Source: Actinokineospora alba
GTDB lineage: Bacteria > Actinomycetota > Actinomycetes > Mycobacteriales > Pseudonocardiaceae
NCBI RefSeq assembly: GCF_004362515.1
Contig: NZ_SNXU01000001.1
Location: 7,224,616-7,288,615, forward strand
Reading direction: 5' to 3'
DNA: 64,000 nt
Below are positions 8,106-17,856 of the stretch, in pieces. Positions within the stretch are counted from its first letter, which is position 1, and each line of letters starts with the position of its first letter. The notes under the pieces were generated by a model. The model was not told where the DNA came from. It saw only the letters and a program-made list of their open reading frames with translations, and searched no databases. The position numbers and the translations under genes were made by a program.

Positions 8106-9014
8106 TCAAGGGACGTTCAGGACGACCAGGGCGCGGGACGTGGTGCCCTCGTCGACGCCCAGGGCCACGGCTTTGCCTGCCGGGTCGAAGATGCCGTACG
8201 TGCCTTCGATACCCGCCGCGGGGAGCTTGCGGCCGTGGGCCAGTGCGGCCGTCTCAGCCTTGCCCAGGTCGCGGCGGGGGAAGGCCGCGGCGACCGCGCC
8301 CTCCATATCCAACGACAGCGCCGGGTCGGTTTCCAGTTGCTCCAGCGTGCGCGCCAGGCGCAGGTCGAACGGGCCGACCCGGGTGCGGCGCAGCGCGGCC
8401 AGGTGGCCGCCGACGCCGAGGTCGGCGCCCAGGTCGCGGGCCAGGGCCCGCACATAGGTGCCGGAGGAGCAGTCGACCATCACGTCCAGGTCGATCCCGT
8501 TCTCGCTCCGCTGGGTGCCGAGCAGGTCGAAGCGGAACACCGTGACCGGGCGGGCCGGGATCTGGACGTCCTCCCCCGCGCGGACCCGGGCGTAGGCGCG
8601 CTTGCCGTCGATCTTGACCGCGCTCACCGAGCTGGGCACCTGCTCGATGGCGCCGGTCAACGCCGCGATGCCTGCCGCGATGGCCTCGTCGGTGACCGCC
8701 GCCAAGGCCGCCGGGTCCGGTTCGCCGAGGAACTCGCCCTCGGCGTCGTCGGTCGTCGTCCCCGCGCCGAGGCGGATGGTGGCCAGGTACGTCTTGCGGT
8801 CGAGGGCGAGGTGACCCAGCAGCTTGGTGGCCCGCTCGACCCCCAACACCAGGACGCCGGTCGCCATCGGGTCCAGCGTGCCGGCGTGGCCGACCTTGCG
8901 GGTGCCGATGATGCGGCGGACACGGGCGACGACGTCGTGCGAGGTCATCCCGGGTGCCTTGTCGACGACAAGGAGACCGGGGGCGACGGGCTGGCGCTGA
9001 CTGGGGCGAGACAC
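8106..9014 (-). CDS. truB: tRNA pseudouridine(55) synthase
   Basis: TruB converts U55 in the T-loop of tRNAs to pseudouridine. The 302-residue product has the catalytic-Asp motif HAGTLDPMATGVL (D48) and the KTY/ATIRLGAGTTTDDAEG and RALARDLG blocks of the family, with a PUA-like C-terminus. The GTG start at 9012-9014 gives the usual N-terminus (PGLLVVDKAPGMTSHD); a longer reading into the MFS gene is not plausible. It begins 11 nt after the MFS gene and may be co-transcribed with it. Confidence 0.96.
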   Translation of the reverse strand: MSRPSQRQPVAPGLLVVDKAPGMTSHDVVARVRRIIGTRKVGHAGTLDPMATGVLVLGVERATKLLGHLALDRKTYLATIRLGAGTTTDDAEGEFLGEPDPAALAAVTDEAIAAGIAALTGAIEQVPSSVSAVKIDGKRAYARVRAGEDVQIPARPVTVFRFDLLGTQRSENGIDLDVMVDCSSGTYVRALARDLGADLGVGGHLAALRRTRVGPFDLRLARTLEQLETDPALSLDMEGAVAAAFPRRDLGKAETAALAHGRKLPAAGIEGTYGIFDPAGKAVALGVDEGTTSRALVVLNVP

Positions 9015-9025
9015 GAGCGGGAATC

Positions 9026-10354
9026 CTATGACGACGTTGAATCCGCGTGCGCCCGGATGTCCCAGGAGCGACGCTGAATCACAACTGGCACCGATTCGCC
9101 ACGGGCGTCCGCGGCCAGGACGGCGGCCCGGGCGCGCCGCCACCAGACGCCCGTGCGCCACGCGCCGAAGAGCAGCATCACCGCTATGGCAAGGAAAGCG
9201 ATGCGGAAGGCGGTCGCGTCGGCTTGGTCGGCGTCGCCGCCGAGCAGCAGTCCGATGGCGAGGGTGGTGACGGTGATCGCGAAGAAACCGCCGACGTTGA
9301 CCACCCCGCTGGCCGTGCCGACCCGCACGATCGGGTTGTAGTCGCGGGCGAGCGCGAATCCGACGGCGGACAGCGGGCTGCCGATGGCGAGGAAGCCGAA
9401 CGCGACGGTCACCAGCGGCGCCGGGACGACCCCGCCGGGCCAGCCGAGCAGCACCGCCCACACACCCACCGAAATGGCGATGTACGCCGCGACGATCGGC
9501 AGCCGCAACTCCGGCTTGCGGCCGGTGACCTCACCGATGACCGGACCGGTCACTCCAGCCATGACCACGAGCAGGCTCAGCACACCGCCCGCGGCGGCCT
9601 CCGACATGCCCTGCGCCTTGACCAGGTACGGGAACCCCCACAGCAGGCCGAGCACGGCGGGGGCGAACATCGTCGAGAAGTGGACCCAGAACCCCAGCCG
9701 GGTGCCGGGTGTCTGCCAGGCCCACCGGACCTGGTCGACCACTTCGGACAGGTTTGTCGCGGTCGACCGGTGGACCGGGGCGCCCTCGGGGGTGTCGCGC
9801 ACCCGCCAAGCGACGATGGCGGCGTAGGCCATGGTGACCCCGCCGGTGACGGCGAAGGTCCAGACCCAGCCCGCGTGCGCCAGGGCGAAGGTCAGCGGGA
9901 CGGTCGAGGCGAGGTTGCCGACGGTGCCCATCGCGGCGGTGATGGCGGTGACCGTGGCGTAGCGGCGCGGCGGGTAGTAGGCGGCGACGAGGCGCAGGAC
10001 GCTGACGAAGGTCATCGCGTCGCCCAGGCCGAGCACGCCTCGCGCGGCGAGGGCGATGCCGTAGGACGGGGCGAGGGCGAACAGGAGTTGACCGAGTCCG
10101 ATGAGGACGGCCGCCGCGGTCAGGATTCGGCGCGGGCCGAAGCGGTCGACGAGCAGGCCGGTGGGGATCTGCATGGCGGCGTAGACGCCGATCTGCAGGA
10201 CGGTGAACACGCCGAGGGCGGCAGGCCCGATGTCGAAACGGTCTGTGGCCTGCAGTCCCGCCACACCGAGGGAGGTGCGGTTCAACACCGCCAGCAGGTA
10301 GACCGTGGCCGCGGTTGCCCAGATCACCAGCGCGGTGCGCGTGGTGCCCGACAC
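9026..10354 (-). CDS. MFS transporter
   Basis: This 442-residue integral membrane protein has about 12 hydrophobic segments and the MFS loop 2-3 signature around GLLVDRFGPRR (about residues 65-75). A second, weaker copy lies in the C-terminal half. It resembles the ACS/nitrate-sugar-phosphate branch in general shape, but the substrate cannot be assigned. The GTG start follows GAGGGGAGA. A near-perfect palindrome lies 62 nt upstream, at 10416-10430, and may control it. truB follows closely. Confidence 0.88.
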   Translation of the reverse strand: MSGTTRTALVIWATAATVYLLAVLNRTSLGVAGLQATDRFDIGPAALGVFTVLQIGVYAAMQIPTGLLVDRFGPRRILTAAAVLIGLGQLLFALAPSYGIALAARGVLGLGDAMTFVSVLRLVAAYYPPRRYATVTAITAAMGTVGNLASTVPLTFALAHAGWVWTFAVTGGVTMAYAAIVAWRVRDTPEGAPVHRSTATNLSEVVDQVRWAWQTPGTRLGFWVHFSTMFAPAVLGLLWGFPYLVKAQGMSEAAAGGVLSLLVVMAGVTGPVIGEVTGRKPELRLPIVAAYIAISVGVWAVLLGWPGGVVPAPLVTVAFGFLAIGSPLSAVGFALARDYNPIVRVGTASGVVNVGGFFAITVTTLAIGLLLGGDADQADATAFRIAFLAIAVMLLFGAWRTGVWWRRARAAVLAADARGESVPVVIQRRSWDIRAHADSTSS

Positions 10355-10415
10355 GGCGGCTCTCCCCTCTTCGCGAAGTGGTCTCTACCAGTGTGTCCTT
10401 CTGAACCGAAAGATT

Positions 10416-10430
10416 GTTAGCCTAGCTAAC
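10416..10430. promoter_or_regulatory. Palindromic operator candidate upstream of the MFS gene
   Basis: GTTAGC-CTA-GCTAAC is a perfect 6-bp inverted repeat with a 3-nt spacer, AT-rich against its surroundings, 62 nt before the MFS start. The half-sites resemble iron-box (DtxR/IdeR) half-sites, but the overall spacing differs from the 19-bp consensus, so the regulator is unknown. Confidence 0.45.
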
Positions 10431-10449
10431 CGTGTTCTCGGTCACAGTC

Positions 10450-11742
10450 CTAAGTGGACGCTCCGACGACGGCCCACCGGCCCGCCCGGACGCGGACCAG
10501 GATCGTGGCCAGACGGATCACCATGAACAGGCTCAGACCGGTCCAGATGCCGACCAGGCCCCAGCCCAGCACGTGCGAGATCCAGACGAGCGGGAGGAAT
10601 CCGACGATCGCGGAGGCGAGCGTCGCGGTGCGCAGGAAACGCGCGTCACCCGCGCCGAGGAGCACACCGTCGAGCGCGAACACGACGCCCGCGATCGGCT
10701 GCAGGGCGACGAAGAACCACCAGGCGTGCGGGATCTCTTGCAGGACAACGGAATCCGTCGTGAATGCGCGGGGCAGCGGGCCCGCGAGCGCGGCGAAGAC
10801 AATGCCGAGCGCTGCACCGAAGACGAGCCCGTAACCGGTGAGCTTGCGCGCGAGAACCTTGGCGCGCTTGTCATCCCCGGCCCCGAGCGCCGCGCCCACC
10901 AGGGCCTGCGCGGCGATGGCGAGCGAGTCGAGGACCAGGGCGAGGAATGTCCACAGCTGCAGCACGACCTGGTGCGCGCCGACCGCGCCGACGGACGTCC
11001 GGGCGGCGACCGCGGCGGCGGAGACGAAACAGGCCTGGAAGGCGAGGCTGCGCAGGATGAGGTCGCGGCCGAGGACCAGCTGGGCGCGCATGATCGTGAG
11101 GTGCGGCTTGCGTTCCACCCGTTCGGACAGGAGCGCGCGCAGGAACAGCGCGCCTGCCAGGAGCTGTCCGGCGACGTTGGCGACGGCCGAGCCGTCGAGG
11201 CCCCAGTCGAGCCCGTGGACCAGGAACGGGCAGAGGACGGCGGATGTGGCGTTGCCCGCGAGGACGTAGCGCAGGGGTCGACCGGTGTCCTGGACGCCGC
11301 GCATCCAGCCGTTGCCCGCGAGGGTCACCAGGATCATCGGGACACCGAGCAGGGCGATGCGCAGCCACCCGGTGGCCGCGTCCGCGAGGTCGCCCGGCCC
11401 GGCCAGCGCGCGGGCGATGGGACCGGCCAGGAGCTGGCCGACACCGATGATGACGATGCCGACGGCGAGCGCCAGCCAGGTGGCCTGGATGCCCTCGGCC
11501 ACCGCGTCGGCCCGTCTGCCGGCGCCGTGGAGCCGGGCGGCGCGGGCGGTGGTGCCGTAGGACAGGAAGGTCAACTGGGTCGAGAGCTGGGCGAGGACGA
11601 TCGCCCCGACCCCCAGGGCCCCGAGTTCCATGGCGCCGAGGTGGCCGACGACGGCGGTGTCGACGAGGAGGTAGAGCGGCTCGGCGGCCAGCACCGGCAG
11701 CGCGGGCAGGGCGAGACGCAGCACTTGACGCAGGTCACCCAT
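10450..11742 (-). CDS. MATE family efflux transporter (DinF-like)
   Basis: This 430-residue protein has 12 predicted membrane segments and the two-fold MATE arrangement. The N-terminal repeat includes PLYLLVDTAVVGHLG, characteristic of the DinF branch of Na+/H+-coupled multidrug exporters. The ATG start lies 65 nt from the divergent CGNR gene, and the shared spacer holds an imperfect palindrome. Export of toxic or oxidised compounds is the family role; the actual substrate is unknown. Confidence 0.92.
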   Translation of the reverse strand: MGDLRQVLRLALPALPVLAAEPLYLLVDTAVVGHLGAMELGALGVGAIVLAQLSTQLTFLSYGTTARAARLHGAGRRADAVAEGIQATWLALAVGIVIIGVGQLLAGPIARALAGPGDLADAATGWLRIALLGVPMILVTLAGNGWMRGVQDTGRPLRYVLAGNATSAVLCPFLVHGLDWGLDGSAVANVAGQLLAGALFLRALLSERVERKPHLTIMRAQLVLGRDLILRSLAFQACFVSAAAVAARTSVGAVGAHQVVLQLWTFLALVLDSLAIAAQALVGAALGAGDDKRAKVLARKLTGYGLVFGAALGIVFAALAGPLPRAFTTDSVVLQEIPHAWWFFVALQPIAGVVFALDGVLLGAGDARFLRTATLASAIVGFLPLVWISHVLGWGLVGIWTGLSLFMVIRLATILVRVRAGRWAVVGAST

Positions 11743-11760
11743 GGTCCACCGTCCGGGTAA

Positions 11761-11783
11761 GGTGTGAGAACGTGTTTCGCACC
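11761..11783. promoter_or_regulatory. Imperfect palindrome between divergent MATE and CGNR genes
   Basis: GGTGTGAGA and TTTCGCACC form an inverted repeat matching at 7 of 9 positions around ACGTG. It sits midway in the 65-nt divergent spacer. Because CGNR proteins bind DNA and are often autoregulated, this is a reasonable operator candidate for control of both genes. Confidence 0.35.
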
Positions 11784-11807
11784 TGACAGTAGCCGTAAGG
11801 ACCGTCC

Positions 11808-12323
11808 ATGGACAACGCTGATTACCTAGACGTCGCCCTCCGGCTCGCCAACGCCGACCTGGACGACCTGTCCGGGCTGCGGGCGGCGCTGCACGACGAA
11901 CCTTGGTGGTCCTCGCGTGCGACCTCCTCGGACGTCACCTCCCTCCGCGCGGTCGCCGCGACAATCCGCGCCACGCTGGACGCGGCGGTGCGTGGGGATG
12001 GGGAGGCGGTGCTCGCGTCGGTGAACGGACTGCTCGCGGCACACCCGCCGCGGCCCCGGGTCTCGGGCCACGGGTCGGGTGGGTGGCACATCCACGTAGC
12101 CGACCCGGACGCCTCCCCCGCCACGGAGGCGGCTGCCGCTTCGGCTTGGGGGCTGGCCCAGGCGATCGTGCGACACCCGCTGAGCCGGTGGGGACACTGC
12201 GCGGCGGAGGGGTGCGGGAACTACTACTTGGACAGCTCGACCAACCAGGCGAAGCGCTTCTGCTCGCCACGGTGTGCGAACCGGGTGCATGTGGCGGCGT
12301 TCCGATCGCGACACCGGGGATAG
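11808..12323 (+). CDS. CGNR zinc-finger transcriptional regulator
   Basis: This 171-residue protein has an N-terminal ABATE-like helical domain and a C-terminal CGNR zinc finger: C131, C136, C152 and C156, with the signature appearing as CANR (156-159), followed by VHVAAFRSR. The family comprises stress-related DNA-binding regulators with an N-terminal ligand-binding domain. The ATG follows AAGGA. It is divergent from the MATE exporter, so it may control that exporter; the shared palindrome supports this but does not prove it. Confidence 0.9.
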   Translation: MDNADYLDVALRLANADLDDLSGLRAALHDEPWWSSRATSSDVTSLRAVAATIRATLDAAVRGDGEAVLASVNGLLAAHPPRPRVSGHGSGGWHIHVADPDASPATEAAAASAWGLAQAIVRHPLSRWGHCAAEGCGNYYLDSSTNQAKRFCSPRCANRVHVAAFRSRHRG

Positions 12324-12387
12324 GTGGCCTGTTACAAAACAGGGTCGGCCGACGACTCCCAGTGACACGACGTCACGAGGAGACTTG

Positions 12388-12660
12388 ATGATGGACGAGC
12401 ACGCCCCAGCCTGGCCGGTGTCCGAAATGGATGGCACGGTGATCGACGCGACCATCGCCACTGTCGTCCCCATCGAACAAGTCGGCGCCCATAGGGGATC
12501 TCACGGCGTGGGAACGGGTTCGCATGGCGATCCGACGGTTCAGCAAGGCTCTGCAGGGCTTGGTGGAGAACGCCGCGAATGAAGGCGATGCCCGTCCGCT
12601 GATCACCGATTCGCGGTAAGGCTTTCGGTTTCGCCAACTACGACAAGCCCGGCTTCATCG
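12388..12660 (+). pseudogene. Decayed coding remnant, frame-disrupted
   Basis: Reading starts well (GAGGAG, then ATG at 12388) with MMDEHAPAWPVSEMDGTVID, but from about 12490 the protein-like signal moves to the +1 frame (GDLTAWERVRMAIRRFSKAL, then LQGLVENAANEGDARP). From about 12610 it moves again (GKAFGFANYDKPGFIEVGL, stop near 12660). Each piece is helical or protein-like but none is a full domain. The last piece is loosely reminiscent of transposase C-termini, which is too weak to name. I read it as a gene broken by at least two indels. A separate 64-residue intact small protein (12388-12582) is the alternative. Confidence 0.4.
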
Positions 12661-12736
12661 AGGTCGGGCTCTGAACCCAGAAGCTCGGGGTCACGTGCGC
12701 TAGGTCCGAACGTACGCCGCAGGGGGTGTCGAGTGG

Positions 12737-13051
12737 ATGATCCTCGCCAGCGGCCTCCCGGTCGTGCTCGACCTCGCCATGGAGGTCGACCTGCTCGGCC
12801 CCGACACCTTGACCGTCAAGGCCGACCACCTCTTCGCCATCTCCAAAGAGGCGATCAAGCGCCGCTATCTCGACGACTTGTGGCGGGCCAAAGCCGCCAC
12901 CTCGCCCCGTTCCCTGTCGGCCATCGTCCTTTCCGAACCGGTGGTCGACGCCGTTCGCAAGGAGCTTCGGAAGCGGACCGGCCACAGTTGTGACGCCGAC
13001 GAACTCACCCGCCTGTTGGGCGCCGAGGTAATCCGGGCCGACATCTCCTGA
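12737..13051 (+). CDS. Hypothetical protein, possibly a C-terminal remnant
   Basis: This predicted protein of 104 residues is well-formed and soluble, with high third-position G/C, so it was or is coding. It ends in DAVRKELRKRTGHSCDADEL and LTRLLGAEVIRADIS. No catalytic motif is recognised. The open frame extends upstream of the ATG only to a TAG near 12705. A G-rich stretch (AGGGGG) 13 nt before the ATG is a poor RBS. It follows the disrupted remnant at 12388-12660, so both may be pieces of one former gene. A strong bidirectional terminator follows. Confidence 0.5.
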   Translation: MILASGLPVVLDLAMEVDLLGPDTLTVKADHLFAISKEAIKRRYLDDLWRAKAATSPRSLSAIVLSEPVVDAVRKELRKRTGHSCDADELTRLLGAEVIRADIS

Positions 13052-13057
13052 AAACGC

Positions 13058-13097
13058 GTGAGTCCCCGGTTCCGGGGCACCGGAACCGGGGACTCAC
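13058..13097. terminator. Bidirectional terminator, perfect 18-bp stem
   Basis: GTGAGTCCCCGGTTCCGG and its exact complement flank a GGCA loop, starting 7 nt after the + strand gene and ending 8 nt before the convergent ABC ATPase stop. It serves both directions. Confidence 0.88.
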
Positions 13098-13105
13098 CAC
13101 CGCGA

Positions 13106-14206
<1,101 letters not shown>

Positions 14207-14224
14207 TTCTCTCCCTAGTGGACG

Positions 14225-15151
14225 CTATTTACCGGCGCCGAGGGTCAGGCCGGTGATGATCCGGCGGGCCAGCAACACATACAGCACAAGCATCGGCAGC
14301 ACGACGATCGCGACACCCGCGATCAGGCCGCCGTACTCCGACTGGTAGCTCGCCGCGCCGTAGAACGAGAACAGCGCGCGGGCGAGGGTGAAGTTGGCGT
14401 TCTCGTTCAAGAACACCAACGCGAGCAGGGTTTCGTTCCACAGGCCGATGGCGTTGAGGATCAGCGCGGTGATCAGGCCGCCGCGGGCGAGCGGCAGCAT
14501 GATCGAGAAGAACGTGCGCAGCGGCGAGGCGCCGTCGATGGACGCCGCCTCCTCCAGTTCGTCGGGCAGGGAACGGAAGAACCCGGTCAGCAGGAACACC
14601 GTGAACGGGATCGACAGCGCCACATAGACCAGGAACATCCCGAACAGGCTGTTCGTCAGGTTCAGCTTGGCCATCCCGATGAACAGCGGGATCACCACGG
14701 TCTGAAAGGGAATGCCCATCCCGATCGCGATGAAGTTGGTGAGCCCGTTGGATCCCCGCACGCCCAGGCGGGTCAGCGCGTAGGCGGCTGGGGCCGAGAC
14801 CAGCACGATCGCCACCGACGAGACCGCCACCAGCACCACCGTCACCAGGAACGCCCGGCCGAAACCGGCGTTGTTCCAGGCATAGACGATGTTGCGGAAC
14901 GGGTCCCCGCGCTCGAACCACTGGTACGGCAGGGCGAACGGCTTGGTGAAGATCTCGATCGGCGTCTTGAATGTGGCCGTCAGCAGCCAGTACAGGACCA
15001 GGATGTTGAACGCCGTGAACAGCCAGACGAACGCCATTCCCAGCAGCCGCAACGGACTCAGGCCCCGAGAGCCCGGCGCCGGACGCGGCCTGCGGGGAGC
15101 GACCCGCGGCGGCACGGTTCGTCTGGGGACCGGCGGAGCGGTGACAGTCAC
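14225..15151 (-). CDS. Carbohydrate ABC transporter permease (MalG/UgpE type)
   Basis: This integral membrane permease of about 308 residues has six predicted segments. The cytoplasmic EAA loop, EEAASIDGASPLRTFFSIMLP, contacts the ATPase. The N-terminus is a Pro/Arg-rich cytoplasmic tail. The GTG at 15149-15151 is chosen because GAGAGG lies 9 nt upstream; a GTG at 15178 would add 9 residues and overlap the upstream permease by 14 nt. It pairs with the permease just upstream to form the translocation channel. Confidence 0.93.
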   Translation of the reverse strand: MTVTAPPVPRRTVPPRVAPRRPRPAPGSRGLSPLRLLGMAFVWLFTAFNILVLYWLLTATFKTPIEIFTKPFALPYQWFERGDPFRNIVYAWNNAGFGRAFLVTVVLVAVSSVAIVLVSAPAAYALTRLGVRGSNGLTNFIAIGMGIPFQTVVIPLFIGMAKLNLTNSLFGMFLVYVALSIPFTVFLLTGFFRSLPDELEEAASIDGASPLRTFFSIMLPLARGGLITALILNAIGLWNETLLALVFLNENANFTLARALFSFYGAASYQSEYGGLIAGVAIVVLPMLVLYVLLARRIITGLTLGAGK

Positions 15152-15164
15152 AGTGGATCGCCTC

Positions 15165-16079
15165 TCAGAACTGGACACTGTCGCGCCTCATCATCCTGCG
15201 CAGCATGACCACGAGCACGGACACCAGCGCGATCATCACGACCGCCGCCGCACAGGCCATGCCGTACTCGGGTGAGCCCGCCGTCCCGAACGAACGGTCG
15301 AAGACGTAGACACCGAGCGTCCACGACTTGATCGGCGGCGAATAGGTTCCGGGGCCCGCGAGCACGAACACCAGCTCGAAGATCTTGATCGCGCCGATCG
15401 TCCACAGCACACCGGCCACCCCGATCACGTCCCACGTCAGCGGAAGCGTGATGTTGCGGAACTTCTGCCACGGCGACGCGCCCGCGATGTCCGCGTCCTC
15501 GTACAGATACGGCGGAATCCGGTCGACCGCGGCCATCAGGATCGTGATGTAGAACCCCGCGCTGGCCCAGATCAGGCAGCCGGTGACGACCCAGGTCACG
15601 TTCTCCGGGGCCAGGAACTTCACCGCGTCGATCCCGAAGGACTCCAGCACGTAGTTGACGAGCCCCTGCCGGTTCGGCCGGAAGATCAGCACGATCCCGA
15701 AGAACATCCCCAGCGCCACCGGCGCGACGATGTTGGGGAAGAACAGGATCGCCCGAACCGTCTTGCCGCCGCGCATGTCGCGCAGCACCATCGTGAACAG
15801 GAACGCCAGCAGGAACGTCCCGACACCGCCGACCACGATGTAGAGCACCGTGTTCAGGAACGAGAAGCGGAACGAGTCCGACGCCAGCAGCTCGCCGAAG
15901 TTCGCCAACCCGGTGAACCGGGGCGTGTCGCCCGCCCCGGCCCACGAGGTGAAGCCCAGCACGACCGTCGCGATGGTCGGAACCAGCAGGAACAGCACGT
16001 ACAGCGACACGGCGGGCAGGAAGAACGGCAGGAACAGCCGCCGTCGACCGGCCTTGTGCGCACCTAGAGCAGCGGTCAT
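15165..16079 (-). CDS. Carbohydrate ABC transporter permease (MalF/UgpA type)
   Basis: This 304-residue permease has six membrane segments and an EAA loop (YEDADIAGASPWQKFRNITLP). The ATG (MTAALGAHKAGRRR) overlaps the stop of the binding-protein gene (ATGA), showing coupling. It works as a heterodimer with the next permease. The ligand is a sugar or glycerol-phosphate-like molecule by family; specificity cannot be read from sequence. Confidence 0.93.
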   Translation of the reverse strand: MTAALGAHKAGRRRLFLPFFLPAVSLYVLFLLVPTIATVVLGFTSWAGAGDTPRFTGLANFGELLASDSFRFSFLNTVLYIVVGGVGTFLLAFLFTMVLRDMRGGKTVRAILFFPNIVAPVALGMFFGIVLIFRPNRQGLVNYVLESFGIDAVKFLAPENVTWVVTGCLIWASAGFYITILMAAVDRIPPYLYEDADIAGASPWQKFRNITLPLTWDVIGVAGVLWTIGAIKIFELVFVLAGPGTYSPPIKSWTLGVYVFDRSFGTAGSPEYGMACAAAVVMIALVSVLVVMLRRMMRRDSVQF

Positions 16080-17491
16080 GAATTCGTGCTCTTCCAGAAC
16101 TCCGCCTGCTTCGCCGCGAGGCCGTCGATGAACTGCTTCGCGGTGAGCTTGCCCTTGAGCAGGTCGTTGTTGAGCGGGTAGAAGACGTTGTCGACCCACT
16201 TGCCCGCGGCCAGGCCGTCGAGCGCGTCCATGAAGATCGCGTGCTCCACGCCCGGGGCCTCCAACGCGGCCTTGACGTCCTTGAGCGAGTCCGGCACGGG
16301 AAGGTCGGCGCGCGGGGTCAGGTTGTCGGCGACCGCGGGGATGCCCGAGAGGATGTCCTTGTTGAGCACGTAGGCCATGAACGCCTTGGCCGCCTCCGGG
16401 TGCTTCGCCTTGGCGGTCACGGCGAAGCCGATCGGGAGCTGCTCGACGACCTTGTGCGTGGCGCCCTCAGGCTGCGGGAACTGGAACGAGCCGTACTCGA
16501 TTCCCTTGTCGCCGCCCTGCTTGCTCAGGTATTCGCGGGTCTCGCTCGGGCCCCAGCTGCCGACGAACAGGTACGCCGCGTCGCCGTCGGCCCAGCGCTG
16601 CTGGATCTGCGGGAACTTCGCCGCGTCCCAGCCGTCGATGAAGTAGCCGCCCTTGGCCAGTTTCTCCACCAGCTCAGCGGACTTGAGCAGGCCCGGGTCG
16701 GAAGTCCATGCCGCGCCGGACTTGTCGAGCGCGGCCTTCTCCAACCCGCCCGCGCCGAGGTAGCGCACGGCGATCTGGGTGAAGAAGTAGGCGTTGTAGA
16801 AGTTGATGTCGCCGTCCTGGCTGACCGCGGCCATGCCGTCGGACTTGGCCTTGTCGAACAGGGCGAACAGGTCGGCCATCGTGCTGGGCGCCTTGAAGTC
16901 CTTGATCTTCGCCTTGTCGTACCACCAGGCGTTGCCCAGCAGCTCGTAGGGGATCTCGAAGATCTTGCCGTTGGCGTCCTTGTTCTGCGGGATGTCATAC
17001 GACGTCGCGGGAATGACGTCGCGGACCTTCTTGTCGCCCTCACCGATCTTGTAGTCGAGCACGTCGTCGACCGGCTGGGTGCCGCCGGGCGCGACGATGG
17101 CGGCCTTGACCTGGCTGATGTCCTGGTCGAACAGGTCGGGCACGGTGTCGGTGTTCAGCGCGGGCGCGACGTTCTGGGTGAGCAGCTTGCGGCCCAGCCA
17201 CTGCACGTTGACCTTGACACCGGTCTTCTCGGTGAAGCACTTGATGGCCTTGCCGAGCACCTTGCCCTGCGGCTCGTCGGCGGTCCACATCGACCAGTAG
17301 GTGAACTCCTTGTCGGTGGCGGGTTTCGTCCCCACCTCGGGACACGGCGCGTTCAGGTACTCATCGACGCCGGGCAGCGTCAGCGGCGCGGCGCCGCCCC
17401 CGCCCGCGTCGGTCCCGCCACCGCAGCCCGCCAAGGCGAGGGAAAGCGCGGCGGCAAGAGCCAGCCCAGTGGTCGAACGCATGGTCACCAT
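16076..17491 (-). CDS. Sugar ABC transporter substrate-binding lipoprotein
   Basis: This 471-residue extracellular binding protein of the MalE/UgpB fold has a signal peptide and a lipobox ending LALAGC (lipidated C23 if translation starts at ATG 17491; ATG at 17482 is equally possible). The mature part contains typical cluster-B features: an N-terminal domain with FTYWSMW and a hinge with PYELLGNAWWYDKAKIKDF. It is first in the importer operon and lies 61 nt behind a GntR-like palindrome, so expression is probably ligand-controlled. The regulator gene is not nearby. Confidence 0.94.
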   Translation of the reverse strand: MVTMRSTTGLALAAALSLALAGCGGGTDAGGGGAAPLTLPGVDEYLNAPCPEVGTKPATDKEFTYWSMWTADEPQGKVLGKAIKCFTEKTGVKVNVQWLGRKLLTQNVAPALNTDTVPDLFDQDISQVKAAIVAPGGTQPVDDVLDYKIGEGDKKVRDVIPATSYDIPQNKDANGKIFEIPYELLGNAWWYDKAKIKDFKAPSTMADLFALFDKAKSDGMAAVSQDGDINFYNAYFFTQIAVRYLGAGGLEKAALDKSGAAWTSDPGLLKSAELVEKLAKGGYFIDGWDAAKFPQIQQRWADGDAAYLFVGSWGPSETREYLSKQGGDKGIEYGSFQFPQPEGATHKVVEQLPIGFAVTAKAKHPEAAKAFMAYVLNKDILSGIPAVADNLTPRADLPVPDSLKDVKAALEAPGVEHAIFMDALDGLAAGKWVDNVFYPLNNDLLKGKLTAKQFIDGLAAKQAEFWKSTNS

Positions 17492-17551
17492 CCAGATCTT
17501 CAGTCGGCACGAGCAGGCCCCGAGATGCGAGCAGGGCGCCTGGCACCAGAT

Positions 17552-17563
17552 TGGTATATACCA
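17552..17563. promoter_or_regulatory. GntR-type operator upstream of the sugar importer
   Basis: TGGTATATACCA is a perfect 12-bp palindrome in an otherwise GC-rich leader, 61 nt before the binding-protein start. It fits the TGGT-N4-ACCA form recognised by GntR/HutC regulators (compare DasR sites). Its TATA core may overlap the promoter -10. Confidence 0.65.
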
Positions 17564-17856
17564 TTCGGGTGGGTCATGTCACCCCCCAGCGGACACGATT
17601 TGGCCGGATCCGGGCCGGTCACGGCGTGTCGACGGTCTTCGCGGGGCAGTGTCGACAGCGGTGGCCCGCGAAACGAAACGCCGGTTAGACTGCCCGTGGG
17701 CGAGGTCCAGCGCCCTACCTTCAGACCGGGAGTCCACGCCTCCCGGCACCGCGAAGGCGAAGGGGACGGTGTCCTCGGACCGCTCCGGAATCGTCGATGT
17801 CTCACTGGTGGCCGGACGCGACGCGTGGAGTCGACCGGTGCGCCATGGAGCCGACG
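17564..17856. other. Upstream region of the BtrH/DUF4872 gene, no gene seen
   Basis: No convincing frame is present. The only structure noticed is a direct repeat of GTGTCGAC at 17626 and 17649 (23 nt apart) and an AT-richer TTAGACT near 17684 that could be a -10 element for the + strand gene. Confidence 0.3.
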
